This document shows, in pieces, positions 55,299-64,000 of a DNA stretch of 64,000 bases (its first letter is position 1; every line of letters starts with the position of its first letter). Below the pieces are notes generated by a model that saw nothing but the letters and a program-made list of their open reading frames with translations, did not search any database and was not told where the DNA came from. Made by a program: the position numbers and the translations under genes. This DNA is from CALNBC01 sp040768925 (GTDB taxonomy: Bacteria; Bacillota; Clostridia; Christensenellales; CALWSW01), in the NCBI GenBank assembly GCA_040768925.1, contig JAXGLZ010000002.1, positions 248,001-312,000 of the forward strand, given 5' to 3'.

Positions 55299-57188
55299 TT
55301 ATTCCAGCTCGAAAGCGCCGGTATAAAGCTGGTAATACTTGCCCTTTTCCTCGATCAGGCGCGCGTGGCTGCCGCGTTCGATGATCCTGCCGTGCTCGAG
55401 CACCATGATAACGTCGGAATTCTGCACCGTGGAAAGTCGGTGGGCGATGACGAACACCGTGCGCCCTTTCATCAGCGCGTCCATGCCCCGCTGGACGATG
55501 GCCTCGGTGCGCGTGTCGATGGAGGAAGTCGCCTCGTCCAGCACCATCACCGGCGGATCGGCCACCGCCGCGCGGGCGATGGCGATGAGCTGCCGCTGCC
55601 CTTGTGAGAGGTTGCTGCCGTTGCCCAGAAGCAGAGTCTGATACCCCTCGGGCAGCCTTGTGATGAAGTCGTGTGCGCCCGCGAGCTCCGCCGCGGCCTC
55701 GCATTCCGCGTCTGTGGCGTCCAGCCGGCCGTAGCGGATGTTGTCCATCACGGTGCCGGTAAACAGGTTCGTATCCTGGAGCACCATGCCGATGGCGCGG
55801 CGCAGGTCGGATTTTTTGATCTTGTTGATGTTGATGCCGTCGTAGCGGATCTTGCCGTCGGCAATGTCGTAAAAGCGGTTCAAAAGGTTGGTGATGGTGG
55901 TCTTGCCCGCGCCCGTCGCGCCGACAAACGCCACCTTCTGTCCCGGCTCGGCGAACAGCGTGATGTTGTGGAGCACCGGCTTGTCTTTTTCGTATCCGAA
56001 ATCCACCTCTTTTAAGCGCACATCGCCCGCGAGCCGCGTATAGCGCACCGCGCCGTCCGGCAGGGGCTGTTTCCACGCCCAAAGCCCCGTGCGCTCCGCG
56101 CATTCCGTGAGCACGCCGTTCACTTCCTTGGCGTTGACGAGGGTGATGAATCCATGGTCCTCCTCCTGGGCTTCGTCGAGCACCGCGAAGATGCGGTCCG
56201 CGCCCGCAAGGCCCATGATCACCGCGTTCACCTGCTGGGACACCTGGTTGATGTTGCCCGAGAACTGGCGGGTGATGTTCAAAAACGGCACCACGACGCT
56301 GATGCTGAACGCAAGCCCCGAGACGCTCAGGTTCTGCGCCTTCGTCAGAAGGAAGATCCCCCCCGCCATCGCCACCGTCACATAGATCAGATTGCCGATG
56401 TTCATGAGGATGGGCGGAAGGATGTTGGCAAACTTGTTGGCCTGCTCCGAATCGGAAAACAGCGCGTCGTTGATGGCGTCGAAGCCCTTCTTGGTCTCCT
56501 CTTCGTGGCAGAAAACCTTGACGACCTTCCGGCCGTTCATCATTTCCTGGATAAAGCCCTCGGTTTTGCCCAAAGAGCGCTGCTGGCGCAGGAAGTACTT
56601 GGCGGAATTGCCGCCCAGCTTTTTCACCACGATCAGCATGAGCGCCATGCCGGTGAGCACCACGGCGGTCATCCACACGCTGAAGTAGAGCATGATGCTC
56701 AAAAGCGTAAGCACCGTGACGGTCGAGATCAAAAGCTGCGGCATGCTTTGGGAAATCAGCTGCCGGAGCGTGTCGATGTCGTTGGTGTAATGGCTCATGA
56801 TGTCGCCGTGGGGGTGGGTGTCAAAAAAACGGATGGGCAAGCCTTCCATCTTGTGGAACAGGCTTTCGCGCATCTTTTTGAGGGAACCCTGGGTAATGAC
56901 CGCCATCGCGCGGTTATAGGTGATCGACGACGCGAGGGAAACCACATACAGCACCGCGAGGATGGCCACCAGCCGCAGGATCTGAGGGCCCACGTGCGCC
57001 CAATCGCCCCCCTGGTTCTGTTCGAGCACCGCGATGACGTTCTGCATGAAAACCGAGGGGATGGAAGAAACCACAGCCGTGAACACGATGCACAAAAGCA
57101 CCAGCGGCAGCGCGACGGGGTAAAACCGAAACAGCATTTTCAGCAGCCGCTTCAGCGTTCCTTTTTTAAACATGGCGCCCTGCTTCAT
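55299..57188 (-). CDS. ABC exporter, second half-transporter
   Basis: 629 residues. A six-helix transmembrane domain (about 1-330) is followed by an ATPase with Walker A VGATGAGKTT, signature LSQGQRQ, Walker B VMVLDEATSSID and H-loop AHR. It overlaps the first half-transporter by four bases (ATGA), so the two most likely form a heterodimer, as in multidrug exporters such as LmrCD or BmrCD. Confidence 0.92.
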   Translation of the reverse strand: MKQGAMFKKGTLKRLLKMLFRFYPVALPLVLLCIVFTAVVSSIPSVFMQNVIAVLEQNQGGDWAHVGPQILRLVAILAVLYVVSLASSITYNRAMAVITQGSLKKMRESLFHKMEGLPIRFFDTHPHGDIMSHYTNDIDTLRQLISQSMPQLLISTVTVLTLLSIMLYFSVWMTAVVLTGMALMLIVVKKLGGNSAKYFLRQQRSLGKTEGFIQEMMNGRKVVKVFCHEEETKKGFDAINDALFSDSEQANKFANILPPILMNIGNLIYVTVAMAGGIFLLTKAQNLSVSGLAFSISVVVPFLNITRQFSGNINQVSQQVNAVIMGLAGADRIFAVLDEAQEEDHGFITLVNAKEVNGVLTECAERTGLWAWKQPLPDGAVRYTRLAGDVRLKEVDFGYEKDKPVLHNITLFAEPGQKVAFVGATGAGKTTITNLLNRFYDIADGKIRYDGININKIKKSDLRRAIGMVLQDTNLFTGTVMDNIRYGRLDATDAECEAAAELAGAHDFITRLPEGYQTLLLGNGSNLSQGQRQLIAIARAAVADPPVMVLDEATSSIDTRTEAIVQRGMDALMKGRTVFVIAHRLSTVQNSDVIMVLEHGRIIERGSHARLIEEKGKYYQLYTGAFELE

Positions 57189-58924
57189 TGCCGCTCACCC
57201 GCCTTGTTCTGAGAGTCGTACACCTCGCGGTAGATTTCGCTTGTTTCCAGCAGCGTCTCGTGCGTGCCCACGGCCGCAATGCCGCCCTTGTCCATCAGCA
57301 CGATGCGGTCCGCGTCCTGCACGGAGGCGACCCGCTGCGCGATGATGATCTTGGTGGTCTCGGGGATGTATTCCCGAAACGCCCGGCGGATTTTCGCGTC
57401 GGTCTGGGTGTCGACGGCGCTGGTCGAATCGTCCAGGATCAGGATCTTCGGCTTCTTCAAAAGCGCCCGGGCGATGCACAATCGCTGCTTCTGCCCGCCC
57501 GAAACGTTGGCGCCGCCCTGCTCGATGCGCGTGTCGTAGCCGTCGGGGAAGCGGGAGATAAAGTCGTCCGCCTGGGCGAGCACGCAGGCCTGCTTCAGCT
57601 CCTCGTCGGTGGCGCGGGGGTTGCCCCAGCGCAGGTTCTCTTTGATGGTGCCGGAAAACAGCAAGTTGTTTTGCAGCACCATCGAAACCTGGTTGCGCAG
57701 CGCCTCGATGTCATAGGCGCGCACGTCCAGCCCGCCCACGCGAACCGCGCCTTCCGTGACGTCGTACAGGCGGGGGATCAGCTGGACGAGGGAGGTTTTC
57801 GACGAGCCCGTTCCGCCCAAAATGCCGACGGTTTCTCCCGAGGCGATGTGCAGATCGATGTTCTGAAGCGCCATCAGCTCCGCCTTTTCGGAATAGCGGA
57901 AGCTCACGCCCGAAAAATCGACGGAGCCGTCCTTCACCTCGAAGACGGGGTGTTCAGGATTGGTCAGGGTGCTCGTTTCCTGCAGCACCTCCACGATGCG
58001 GCGGGAGGATTCGTCCGCGATGGTGATCAGCACAAACACCATCGAGAGCATCATCAGGCTCATCAGCGTCTGGAAGCTGTACACCATCAGGGAGGAAAGC
58101 TGGCCGACATTAAAGTTCAGCCCCTGGGTCGTGATGATGGTGTACGAACCGAAGGTCAGAATAAACACAATGTTCACATACAGGCAAAACTGCATGATGG
58201 GGCTGTTGAACGCCAGGATCTTCTCGGCCCTGGTGAATTCCACGCGCACCTCTTCGGCGGCTTTTTCGAATTTCTGCTTTTCATACTCCTCGCGCACAAA
58301 GGATTTCACCACGCGGATGCCCTGGATGTTTTCCTGAATGGAGCTGTTGAGCGCGTCGTATTTGCGGAACACCCTTTTGAAAATGGGGAACACCTTGCGG
58401 ATGATGAGATAAAGCCCCACCGCAAGAACCGGAACCACCACAACAAAGACGAACGCCAGCCTGCCCCCCATGATAAACGCCATCACGATGGAAAAAACCA
58501 GCACCAGCGGGCTTCTTATGGCGGTGCGGATGGTCATCATATACGCGTTTTGGACGTTGCTCACGTCGGTCGTCAGCCTCGTTACCAGGGAAGACGAGGA
58601 GAACCGGTCAATGTTTTCAAAGGAAAAGGACTGGATGCTGTAAAACATGTCCTTCCTGAGGTTGCGCGCGAAACCGCTGGCCGCCGTGGCGCACGCCGTG
58701 CCCGCCAGCCTGCCGAAGACCAGCGAAAGGCCGGCCATCGCGAGAAGCAGCAGCCCGTACCGCAGGATGACGTCGATGCCGCAGCCGGCTTTGATCTGAT
58801 TGACGAGCTGGGCGGTGACGAATGGAATGATGCATTCGATCACGACCTCCATCGACACGAAAACCGGCGCCAGAATGGAGGGCTTTTTGAATTCCCTTAT
58901 GCTTTTTATAAGGACCTTCCACAT
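57185..58924 (-). CDS. ABC exporter, first half-transporter
   Basis: 579 residues from ATG 58924 (GAGGAG upstream). TMD and ATPase with Walker A GGTGSSKTS, where the usual GxGKST/GxGKSS is GSSKTS, signature VSGGQKQR and Walker B ILILDDSTSAVD, where the catalytic Glu after the Walker B Asp is Asp/Ser (DDSTSAV), so its ATP site is probably degenerate. That is typical of one half of a heterodimeric exporter. A MarR gene lies 100 bases upstream. Confidence 0.9.
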   Translation of the reverse strand: MWKVLIKSIREFKKPSILAPVFVSMEVVIECIIPFVTAQLVNQIKAGCGIDVILRYGLLLLAMAGLSLVFGRLAGTACATAASGFARNLRKDMFYSIQSFSFENIDRFSSSSLVTRLTTDVSNVQNAYMMTIRTAIRSPLVLVFSIVMAFIMGGRLAFVFVVVVPVLAVGLYLIIRKVFPIFKRVFRKYDALNSSIQENIQGIRVVKSFVREEYEKQKFEKAAEEVRVEFTRAEKILAFNSPIMQFCLYVNIVFILTFGSYTIITTQGLNFNVGQLSSLMVYSFQTLMSLMMLSMVFVLITIADESSRRIVEVLQETSTLTNPEHPVFEVKDGSVDFSGVSFRYSEKAELMALQNIDLHIASGETVGILGGTGSSKTSLVQLIPRLYDVTEGAVRVGGLDVRAYDIEALRNQVSMVLQNNLLFSGTIKENLRWGNPRATDEELKQACVLAQADDFISRFPDGYDTRIEQGGANVSGGQKQRLCIARALLKKPKILILDDSTSAVDTQTDAKIRRAFREYIPETTKIIIAQRVASVQDADRIVLMDKGGIAAVGTHETLLETSEIYREVYDSQNKAGERQ

Positions 58925-59024
58925 TCCGTTAACTTTACTCCTCTTCAACGGCGGGATGCGTCTTCCCGCCAGACTTGATCTTTTGCTTGATTCTTGCGCG
59001 ATATGAACCGGCAGTTTTGCCGGT

Positions 59025-59495
59025 TTATCCCAATGGCTTTTCGCACGCGCCGTCCGCGCCCGCCTCAAACAGCGGGTCGGCTTTGAGCGTGTCCAAATGC
59101 GCCACCAGCTTTTCCAGGATTTCTCCGAGCCGGGTCTTTTCCTGCCCGTTCAGGCATTCGAACATCCGCTCCAAGGTGCGGACGTAATGCGCCTTGACCC
59201 GAAGCGCCATGTCCTCTCCCGCCGGCGTAAGCGCCAGCTCCACCTGCCGCTTGTCGTCGCAGCACTTTTTGCGCTCCACCAAAGACGCCTCCTCCATCTT
59301 CTGGAGGATTTCGCTCAAAGCGCCGGAGCTGATCTCCAGGACATCCTGAAGCTCCTTTTGGGTCAGGCCTTCCCGCTTCAAAAGCGTCACGAGAATGCGC
59401 CGCTGCCCCGCTTTTCCGCCCGTCTGATAATAAAGAAAATGCCCGCACGCCCGCAAGCGGGACGCCAGAGCATGCTCCTGCTGCATGTTCAACAC
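59025..59495 (-). CDS. MarR-family regulator of the ABC exporter
   Basis: 156 residues from TTG 59495 or ATG 59486. Winged HTH with RREGLTQKELQDVLEISSG, LSEILQKMEEASLVER and the wing DDKRQVELALTPAG. It probably represses the two exporter genes that follow on the same strand and senses a substrate drug. Confidence 0.88.
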   Translation of the reverse strand: MLNMQQEHALASRLRACGHFLYYQTGGKAGQRRILVTLLKREGLTQKELQDVLEISSGALSEILQKMEEASLVERKKCCDDKRQVELALTPAGEDMALRVKAHYVRTLERMFECLNGQEKTRLGEILEKLVAHLDTLKADPLFEAGADGACEKPLG

Positions 59496-59724
59496 AATCC
59501 ACCTCTTTTTGCCTTATGCGGAATTCTAGGTACCAAGCGATATTTTACATCCAAAGCCTCTGTTGCGCAATGGATTTTTTGCGGTGCGCGCCCAAAAAGC
59601 CGCGGCCGCCCGGGGGAGATCGCCCTTCTGCGGGCGCAAAACGGCAGAGGCATTCCGGGTTCCGGGGTGCAAAACGGGAGAGACGCCGTTGATCTTGCCG
59701 GTCCCGGCTGAAACGGAAAACTTC

Positions 59725-59753
59725 TTGACCGGACCATGCGCCGGTGCCATACT
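59725..59753 (+). promoter_or_regulatory. Promoter of the TetR-ABC operon
   Basis: TTGACC (59725-59730) and CATACT (59748-59753) are 17 bases apart, 45 bases before the TetR start. Confidence 0.45.
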
Positions 59754-59798
59754 GAAAATAACCGATTCGATCATTCTATATTTTAAGGAGGCTTGCGG

Positions 59799-60398
59799 AT
59801 GCATAGATTCGAGGCGCTTTTGCAGGAAAAGCAGGCGCGCGTCCTGGGCGCGGCGTTTGCCTGTTTCGGCAAAAACGGCTACCAAAAAACCTCCGTCGCG
59901 GATATCGCCGCAAAGGCCGGAATATCCAAGGCTTCCCTCTTCCAATACTTCGGCACAAAGCAGGCGCTGTATCAATACCTTTACCGATTCGCAATCAAGG
60001 CGATCACCGAGAATCTGGACGCCGGCTCGGACGATTTTTTTGAGTGCATCGATCTGGCCGCCGCCATAAAGCTGCGCGTATTTGCCCGTTATCCGGGCAT
60101 GTTTGAATTCTTGGCTTCGGCGGTCACGGAAGCGGCCCCCCAGGTTTTGCATTGGATCCGGGAACAAAACGCCAAAGGGACGGATGACGGAAAAGCGGCG
60201 CTCTTTTCCAAAGTAGATTACGGCAAATTCAAGCCGGGTACCGATAGGGCGATGCTGTTCAATGCCGTAACCTGGATCAACGAGGGCTATATCCGCGCTT
60301 TTTTGGGCAAAAAAGACGCGGATACCATGCGGCGTGAGTTGTCCGAATATCTCTCTTTATTCAAACAAGCCCTGTATCAGGAGGAATTTTTGCCATGA
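59799..60398 (+). CDS. TetR-family regulator
   Basis: 199 residues from ATG 59799 (TTTTAAGGAGGCTTGCGG). HTH: VLGAAFACFGKNGYQKTSVA, then DIAAKAGISKASLFQYFGTK. Its stop overlaps the start of the ABC ATPase gene by four bases, so it controls the exporter that follows, probably by ligand-sensitive repression. Confidence 0.88.
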   Translation: MHRFEALLQEKQARVLGAAFACFGKNGYQKTSVADIAAKAGISKASLFQYFGTKQALYQYLYRFAIKAITENLDAGSDDFFECIDLAAAIKLRVFARYPGMFEFLASAVTEAAPQVLHWIREQNAKGTDDGKAALFSKVDYGKFKPGTDRAMLFNAVTWINEGYIRAFLGKKDADTMRRELSEYLSLFKQALYQEEFLP

Positions 60399-61285
60399 AC
60401 ACCATCGAGATCAGCCATCTGACCCGGGATTACGGCGGAAACCGCGGCGTGTTTGACCTTTCGTTTGCCATCGGGCGGGGCGAGGTTTTCGGCTTCCTCG
60501 GCCCGAACGGCGCGGGGAAAACGACGGCCATCCGCCACCTCATGGGCTTTCTGCGGCCGGAAAAGGGCGGCTGCTCCATAAACGGCAGGGATTGCTGGAG
60601 CGAAAGCGCCGCCATTATGCAGAATTTGGGCTATATTCCCGGCGAGATCGCTTTTTTTGACGATATGACCGGAACGGAGTTTTTGCATTTCCTCGCGAAA
60701 TACCGCCGCACCAAAGCAAACGGGCGGATGAACGAACTCCTGGACCGGTTCGAGCTGGACCCCCGGGGCAAGCTCAAGAAGATGAGCAAGGGCATGAAGC
60801 AGAAAGTGGGCATTGTGGCGGCTTTTATGCACGAGCCGGATGTGCTGATTCTCGACGAACCCACGAGCGGGCTTGACCCGTTGATGCAAAACCGCTTTAT
60901 CGAGCTGGTGCTGGAGGAAAAATCCAAGGGGAAGACCATTCTGATGTCCTCCCACATGTTCGAGGAAGTGGAGCGCACCTGCCACCGGGTGGGCATTCTC
61001 AAAGACGGCCGCCTGGTCGCCGTCGATTCCGTGGACGCCCTGAAAGCGGCGCAGGTGAAGAAATATGTCGTCACGCTGGAGAGCGAGGAAGCCGCCGCCG
61101 CCTTCGCCAAAGAAACGCTTTCGGTACAGGCGGTCTTCCGGAACCATGTGACGGTGACGGTGCAAAACAACATCCAAGAACTGATCGCCATCATGAACCG
61201 TTATCCCGTATCCAACCTGTTTGCGCCCAGCCAAAGCCTTGAGGAAGTTTTTATGCAGTATTACGGAGGCAAAGATCATGTTTAA
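60395..61285 (+). CDS. ABC transporter ATP-binding protein (ABC-2 exporter type)
   Basis: 296 residues. Walker A GPNGAGKTTAI, signature KMSKGMKQKVG, Walker B VLILDEPTSGLDPL, H-loop MSSHMFEEVE. It drives the permease encoded next. This TetR/ATPase/permease cluster resembles export systems for drugs, bacitracin-like peptides or lipids; substrate unknown. Confidence 0.92.
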   Translation: MNTIEISHLTRDYGGNRGVFDLSFAIGRGEVFGFLGPNGAGKTTAIRHLMGFLRPEKGGCSINGRDCWSESAAIMQNLGYIPGEIAFFDDMTGTEFLHFLAKYRRTKANGRMNELLDRFELDPRGKLKKMSKGMKQKVGIVAAFMHEPDVLILDEPTSGLDPLMQNRFIELVLEEKSKGKTILMSSHMFEEVERTCHRVGILKDGRLVAVDSVDALKAAQVKKYVVTLESEEAAAAFAKETLSVQAVFRNHVTVTVQNNIQELIAIMNRYPVSNLFAPSQSLEEVFMQYYGGKDHV

Positions 61286-62078
61286 CGTCGCCTTATATAA
61301 GCGGGGCATGCAGGGAAGCTGGAAAATGCTGGTGATCTTCGCCGCTGTGCTGACGATGTATTTTACCATTATCGTCACCATGTTCGACCCGGAACTCGGC
61401 AGCGCCCTCGACGAACTTGCCGCTGCCATGCCACAGCTGATGGCGATGGTCGGCATGAATCCGGCCGACACCACCCTGGTGGGCTTCATGTCCGCCTATC
61501 TGTATGGCTTCATCATGCTGGTGTTCCCCATGGTGTTCTCCATCCTCTGCGCCAACCGGCTAATCGCCCAGCAGGTGGACCGGGGCTCCATGGCGTATCT
61601 GCTGGCCGCCCCGGTCAAGCGTTCCAGCGTCGCGTTTACCCAGATGAAAGTGCTGGCCGGCGGCATCTTTGCTTTGGTGGCCTATGCGACGGTTTTAGGC
61701 GTTGTCTCCTGCGAAGCGTTCTTCCCCGGGGAATTGGAAATCGGGAAATTTCTGCTGCTCAATGTTGGTGTTTTGTGCCTGCAGCTGTTCATCGGCGGGA
61801 TCTGCTTTTTTTGCTCCTGCGTGTTCAGCAGCACGAAATACAGCGTGGGGTTTGGGGCCGGCGTTCCCGCGCTGGCGTTTGTCATCCAGATGCTGGCCAA
61901 TGCCGGACCCGCATTGGACGGGGCAAAATACGCGACTTTTTTTACGCTTTTCGATCCAAACGGCGTCACCGCCGGGGAAGCCGGCGCGCTGTGGGGCATG
62001 GCTGTCCTCTTTGCCGGCGCGCTGCTGCTGTTTGGCGGAGCGATCGCGGTTTTTTCGAAAAAGGATTTGCACATATGA
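61278..62078 (+). CDS. ABC-2 type transporter permease
   Basis: 266 residues from ATG 61278 (TTACGGAGGCAAAGATC), overlapping the ATPase stop by eight bases. About six transmembrane helices, with GSMAYLLAAPVKRSSVAFTQ marking the cytoplasmic loop typical of ABC-2 permeases. It pairs with the ATPase upstream. Confidence 0.9.
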   Translation: MFNVALYKRGMQGSWKMLVIFAAVLTMYFTIIVTMFDPELGSALDELAAAMPQLMAMVGMNPADTTLVGFMSAYLYGFIMLVFPMVFSILCANRLIAQQVDRGSMAYLLAAPVKRSSVAFTQMKVLAGGIFALVAYATVLGVVSCEAFFPGELEIGKFLLLNVGVLCLQLFIGGICFFCSCVFSSTKYSVGFGAGVPALAFVIQMLANAGPALDGAKYATFFTLFDPNGVTAGEAGALWGMAVLFAGALLLFGGAIAVFSKKDLHI

Positions 62079-62270
62079 ATTCGCGATCCCGCATTTGCGG
62101 GTCTCTTGCGCAAAAAAAGCCCGCAACCGCGGTTTTTCTGGCCGGGACCATCCTTGCGAACAGGAGCGGAATGCTTTGACGATTTGGCTGCCGGCCTGGT
62201 CCGGCAAAAAAATACCGCGAGCCACAAAGCGTGGTTCGCGATATCGGCTGCGGCCGCCGGCCGCTGTAAT

Positions 62271-62289
62271 GCTTTGACTATTTAGATGA
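62271..62289. repeat. Direct repeat, left copy
   Basis: GCTTTGACTATTTAGATGA; recurs with one mismatch (GCC for GCT) at 63,581-63,599. The interval is AT-rich and holds the XRE gene. Confidence 0.8.
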
Positions 62290-62591
62290 CGCGCCGCCGC
62301 TATCATTCGCGCCTCACACTAATGTCTGGAACCTTTTCGCCAGGCAATCGAGCCAACTTAATAACTGCATTTATTGTATTGAATTTTGTTTCCAAGTAGA
62401 TATTGTAGTTGATGAAGATTTCAGGCACAAGTCTTTTCATAGCATGATGCCAAATGTAAAAATGCTGGGAAAGAAAACTCCAGGAAGCATCGCAAAGTTG
62501 ATAGGTATACCAGCCAATGTCACCATAATTATATATTTATTTCCAGGATACCGCATCTGGTTTCTTCATTTTGACACCTCTTTCGGGTATG

Positions 62592-63371
62592 TTACTCACA
62601 ATAGAACTGCGTATCTAGCCAATGATCAAAATGATATGGGTGGGAATTGTCCAGATACGTGTCTGTATATAAAAAGGTAACGATATCCATGTCGTCAAAG
62701 ATATCAAACGCCCAACTATCCCAATTGCTATAGGACTCCATATCGTCTGAATCCATACTAAAATCCATAATTTCCATGAAAGACTGGGACTCTTCCATAA
62801 TTAAATATAATGCCAGTTCTTCCATTACACTATGTGCAATTATCTGGTTTCCCATGGGGGCGATAGTTCGAAAATTAATAATTGTCGTTCGCAAGATATA
62901 CAGAAAGTCATAATCATAACGCATAAGGAATTGTGGTGGCAAATCAGATCCCAACAAAGAAATACTGATCTCCCCAAGATGCGATCCTCTCGGCATTGAA
63001 GAAAGCTCTTCCACATCTTGTTGCAAATTGTCTAGAAGAATATCACTTCCAATTGTGAATGATGCGGCAGCAATTTCTCCGAAATTATCTGCAAGATATG
63101 GAGACCAAGCCTCATGTTTTTTATACTTATTCAAATCAAATGTATTGCTTGCATCAGAATCATCTTCCTGGATGCTATGCCAGTTCAATGCCTTACAGAT
63201 ACCTTTACTTTTGTCTTTCCGTATAGATTCTCCGGCTTCGTAACGACTCCAAGTTTTTGTGCCAACGCCTGCCTTTAATGCAGCTTCCTCAATGGTGAGA
63301 TTTAGTTCATTTCTTCTTCGCCTTATGGATTTACCAAGCTCTAAGCTACCCTTGATTGACTTTGCACCCAT
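62592..63371 (-). CDS. XRE-family regulator with a long C-terminal domain
   Basis: 259 residues after AGGAGGACATT. HTH at the N-terminus (SLELGKSIRRRRNELNLTIE, AALKAGVGTKTWSRYEAGES), then a 180-residue alpha/beta region rich in Asp, Tyr and Phe (FDLNKYKKHEAWSPYLADNF, ISISLLGSDLPPQFLMRYDY) ending at HPYHFDHWLDTQFYCE. I recognise the HTH but not the C-terminal domain. Composition (about 40% GC) differs from the adjacent ABC genes. Confidence 0.8.
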   Translation of the reverse strand: MGAKSIKGSLELGKSIRRRRNELNLTIEEAALKAGVGTKTWSRYEAGESIRKDKSKGICKALNWHSIQEDDSDASNTFDLNKYKKHEAWSPYLADNFGEIAAASFTIGSDILLDNLQQDVEELSSMPRGSHLGEISISLLGSDLPPQFLMRYDYDFLYILRTTIINFRTIAPMGNQIIAHSVMEELALYLIMEESQSFMEIMDFSMDSDDMESYSNWDSWAFDIFDDMDIVTFLYTDTYLDNSHPYHFDHWLDTQFYCE

Positions 63372-63536
63372 AATGTCCTCCTACCACGGCATAAAGTGAC
63401 CGGTCGTTATACGGACATTATGTCATGATATGGCCGGCGTGTCAAGATACTTTTATTGTGAGCCCATCACTAAGAATTCCTTTTCAATTAAAAGGCGCGA
63501 ATTTCATCGTACCTTTATCATATCACGGTATATATA

Positions 63537-63570
63537 AAGTGGACAATCCTTTGTGTAGGACTGTCCACTT
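63537..63570. repeat. Hairpin next to the right direct repeat
   Basis: AAGTGGACA (63,537) and TGTCCACTT (63,562) pair through an imperfect ATCC/AGGA inner part. It could be a terminator relic or the end of an insertion. Confidence 0.55.
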
Positions 63571-63580
63571 ATCGTGGAAA

Positions 63581-63599
63581 GCCTTGACTATTTAGATGA
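63581..63599. repeat. Direct repeat, right copy
   Basis: GCCTTGACTATTTAGATGA, matching 62,271-62,289 at 18 of 19 positions, 1,310 bases apart. Confidence 0.8.
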
Positions 63600-64000
63600 T
63601 GGCTCAGTACCCCCTAAGTGAATGAAGGCGTTTGTTGACATTAAAAGAGGCAGATCATTCGAACAATTCCAATTGGTGGGGTTCAGATCTTCTATTACAA
63701 TTCAGTTGATGAAAAGACACGAATCGTTTTAGACAAAAGCGATAAAAGTTTGAAAAGGGCCATATCCGAATCGTCTAATTTCTCTATCCAAAAACAACTG
63801 TTCAATTTACTGTAGGCATTTTTGCCGATAACGTCCACATCGAAACTTGATGTGGTTCCCGGCAGACCTCATCGGTGCGTTTAGCCTGATATTTTACAGT
63901 CCCCCGCAAGAAGCTATGTCTAAGGCTTGGGACATGGAATAAGGAAGGTAGCCATTTGAACGAGGTTTCCTTTGAAAAAGGTGAGCATAAGATGTATAAT
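63600..64000. other. AT-rich stretch after the right direct repeat, no gene called
   Basis: A short frame from ATG 63,622 (MKAFVDIKRGRSFEQFQLVG...) is open for about 36 codons without a clear ribosome-binding site. I see no recognised gene, and the window ends in this region. Confidence 0.4.

Noticed and set aside
55204..56676. 490-codon frame overlapping the second ABC exporter gene
   Set aside because: Composition (Arg, Gly, His) is that of a shifted frame; the real gene in the other frame has complete ATPase motifs.

Overview
The window carries a GC-rich anaerobic Firmicute (class Clostridia) chromosome. The evidence is an rRNA operon with Firmicute-type 16S/23S genes, an adenosylcobalamin-type ribonucleotide reductase, an [FeFe]-hydrogenase-like protein, rubrerythrin and short Spo0A-C-like proteins. 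A gut commensal is a reasonable guess from the tetracycline-resistance ICE; I cannot name the genus.

Region 1 (1 to about 17,860) is the right part of an integrative mobile element. It holds a Tn916-like module (tetracycline ribosomal-protection gene with its leader/attenuator, sigma-like factor, small HTH protein, DUF3825 protein). Next comes a stretch of gene fragments that looks like a prophage collapsed by internal deletions (about 6,100-8,150), then two tandem large serine recombinases (8,815-11,774). The last cargo is an AT-rich operon (12,380-17,572): HTH protein, CD-NTase, E2-E1 fusion (Cap2), JAB isopeptidase (Cap3), and an effector that joins a calcineurin-like metallophosphoesterase to a SAVED domain. 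This is a type II CBASS anti-phage system with an unusual effector and is the most interesting locus here. The element runs into a broken GC-rich gene at about 17,860.

Region 2 (17,870-24,000) is host sequence: a copZ-lipoprotein-copA copper cluster, a divergent HxlR regulator and a ribokinase-family gene. Region 3 (24,000-31,200) holds IS remnants, short repeats built on the 3' end of the 5S gene, and a complete rRNA operon on the minus strand (16S, tRNA-Ile, tRNA-Ala, 23S, 5S) with its promoter, processing stems and repeat insertions in the spacers.

Region 4 (31,400-62,080) is mostly core and metabolic: a secreted flavinylated reductase, MerR and LysR fragments fused head to head, a small XRE/microprotein module with twin operators, two deoC paralogues, rubrerythrin, mnmA, a ComEC-like hydrolase, thrB with an EamA transporter, DppA-type peptidase, an EF-G-like GTPase without the usual catalytic His, nrdJ, a diguanylate cyclase, a hydrogenase-like protein, a MarR-regulated ABC exporter pair and a TetR-regulated ABC exporter. 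Region 5 (62,270-64,000) is an AT-rich island with a large XRE regulator between 19-bp direct repeats.

All identifications are from reading motifs and recalled family sequences; no database search was run.
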